A DNA stretch of 41,284 nucleotides from Eggerthella sp. CAG:368 (GTDB lineage Bacteria; Actinomycetota; Coriobacteriia; Coriobacteriales; Eggerthellaceae): positions 50,541-91,824 of the forward strand of contig FR895475.1 in the NCBI GenBank assembly GCA_000434775.1. Reading direction: 5' to 3'. The notes beneath the pieces are model-generated. The model saw nothing but the letters and a program-made list of their open reading frames with translations. It had not been told where the DNA came from and searched no databases. The position numbers and the translations under genes were made by a program. Of this stretch, positions 40,962 through 41,284 are shown piece by piece. The first letter of the stretch is position 1. Every line of letters starts with the position of its first letter.

Positions 40962-41284
40962 ATGACTACTGGTGCTATGAATTCTTCGTATCATGGTATT
41001 GCAGCACGTCTCGATCGTTTGCCCATCAGCGGCTTTCACAAGAAGATCTTGTGGCTTCTTGCTGGTATTACATTCTGCGACTCTGTTGATATGGCTGTAG
41101 GCGGTCCTATCGGTATGGTTTTGCAGTCTGAAGGGTGGATGTCCCTTGAGCAGTTTGCGCTCTTTAATTCTATTACCATGATTGGTTACCTTTTTGGTGG
41201 CCTGATGGCGGGCGCCATCTCAGACGGCATTGGCCGTAAAAAGGCTGTTATTATCTGTGGAACCATTTTTACTGCTTTTTGCTT
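40962..41284 (+). CDS. MFS transporter, N-terminal part (cut by window end)
   Basis: 107 codons are visible from ATG 40962, preceded by AAAGGAA. After a soluble start (SSYHGIAARLDRLPISGFHK), the first helix reads LWLLAGITFCDSVDMAVGG and the second FNSITMIGYLFGGLMAGAIS, followed by the MFS motif A DGIGRKK. The Asp in helix 1 (DSVDMAV) resembles the aromatic-acid/sugar-porter-like (AAHS/SP) groups. The remainder lies outside the window. It is divergent from a LysR gene that likely controls it. Confidence 0.88.
   Translation, partial: MTTGAMNSSYHGIAARLDRLPISGFHKKILWLLAGITFCDSVDMAVGGPIGMVLQSEGWMSLEQFALFNSITMIGYLFGGLMAGAISDGIGRKKAVIICGTIFTAFC

Overview
The window is about 41 kb of compact bacterial chromosome. 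It is moderately AT-rich, has short operons on both strands, frequent GTG/TTG starts backed by clear Shine-Dalgarno sites, and no rRNA, tRNA, CRISPR array or intact insertion sequence that I could find. Gene content suggests an anaerobic host-associated bacterium: a secondary alcohol dehydrogenase, a radical SAM enzyme, an OFA-like MFS carrier, LL-diaminopimelate aminotransferase, and a NifS/IscU pair with an Rrf2 regulator. My best guess is a lower-GC member of the Coriobacteriia; an anaerobic Firmicute is the alternative. This is an inference from gene style, not a proven placement.

Left part (1-10.6 kb): the start of a response regulator gene diverges from a BceAB-type ABC exporter. A zinc/cadmium efflux unit follows on the minus strand: an ArsR/SmtB sensor, a free-standing HMA metal-binding protein and a P1B ATPase. 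Then come a MocR-type PLP regulator, an NADP-type secondary alcohol dehydrogenase, and a sodium:alanine/glycine symporter behind a glycine riboswitch.

Middle (10.6-25.9 kb): an MFS carrier with an unusually structured 5' leader; a PAP2 phosphatase, HelD-like helicase and Cys-less PurF paralogue in one tight minus-strand operon; a small orphan gene; a HIT protein; a radical SAM gene divergent from a TetR regulator; a thiazole-salvage thiamine operon (thiM, MTH1187-like, thiE); and a pantothenate operon in the order panG-like, panB, panC, panD, where a Rossmann/DUF2520 protein probably replaces PanE.

Right part (25.9-41.3 kb): a lipoprotein; a 430-bp GC-rich, hairpin-dense stretch with a possible gene remnant; an aminotransferase fused to an XRE DNA-binding domain, with two identical 28-bp operator-like repeats around its -10 box; a DHA2 drug exporter fused to two CBS domains; a chagasin-like lipoprotein; an opine-dehydrogenase-family enzyme paired with an Asp/Glu racemase-family protein; a MetQ lipoprotein; dapL; iscU-nifS with divergent Rrf2; and a LysR regulator divergent from an MFS gene cut by the window end.

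The most unusual items are the XRE-aminotransferase with its repeat operators, the opine-dehydrogenase/racemase pair, the PurF paralogue without the glutaminase cysteine, the DHA2-CBS fusion, the structured MFS leader, the GC-rich hairpin island, and a recurring intergenic hairpin design with purine-rich loops.
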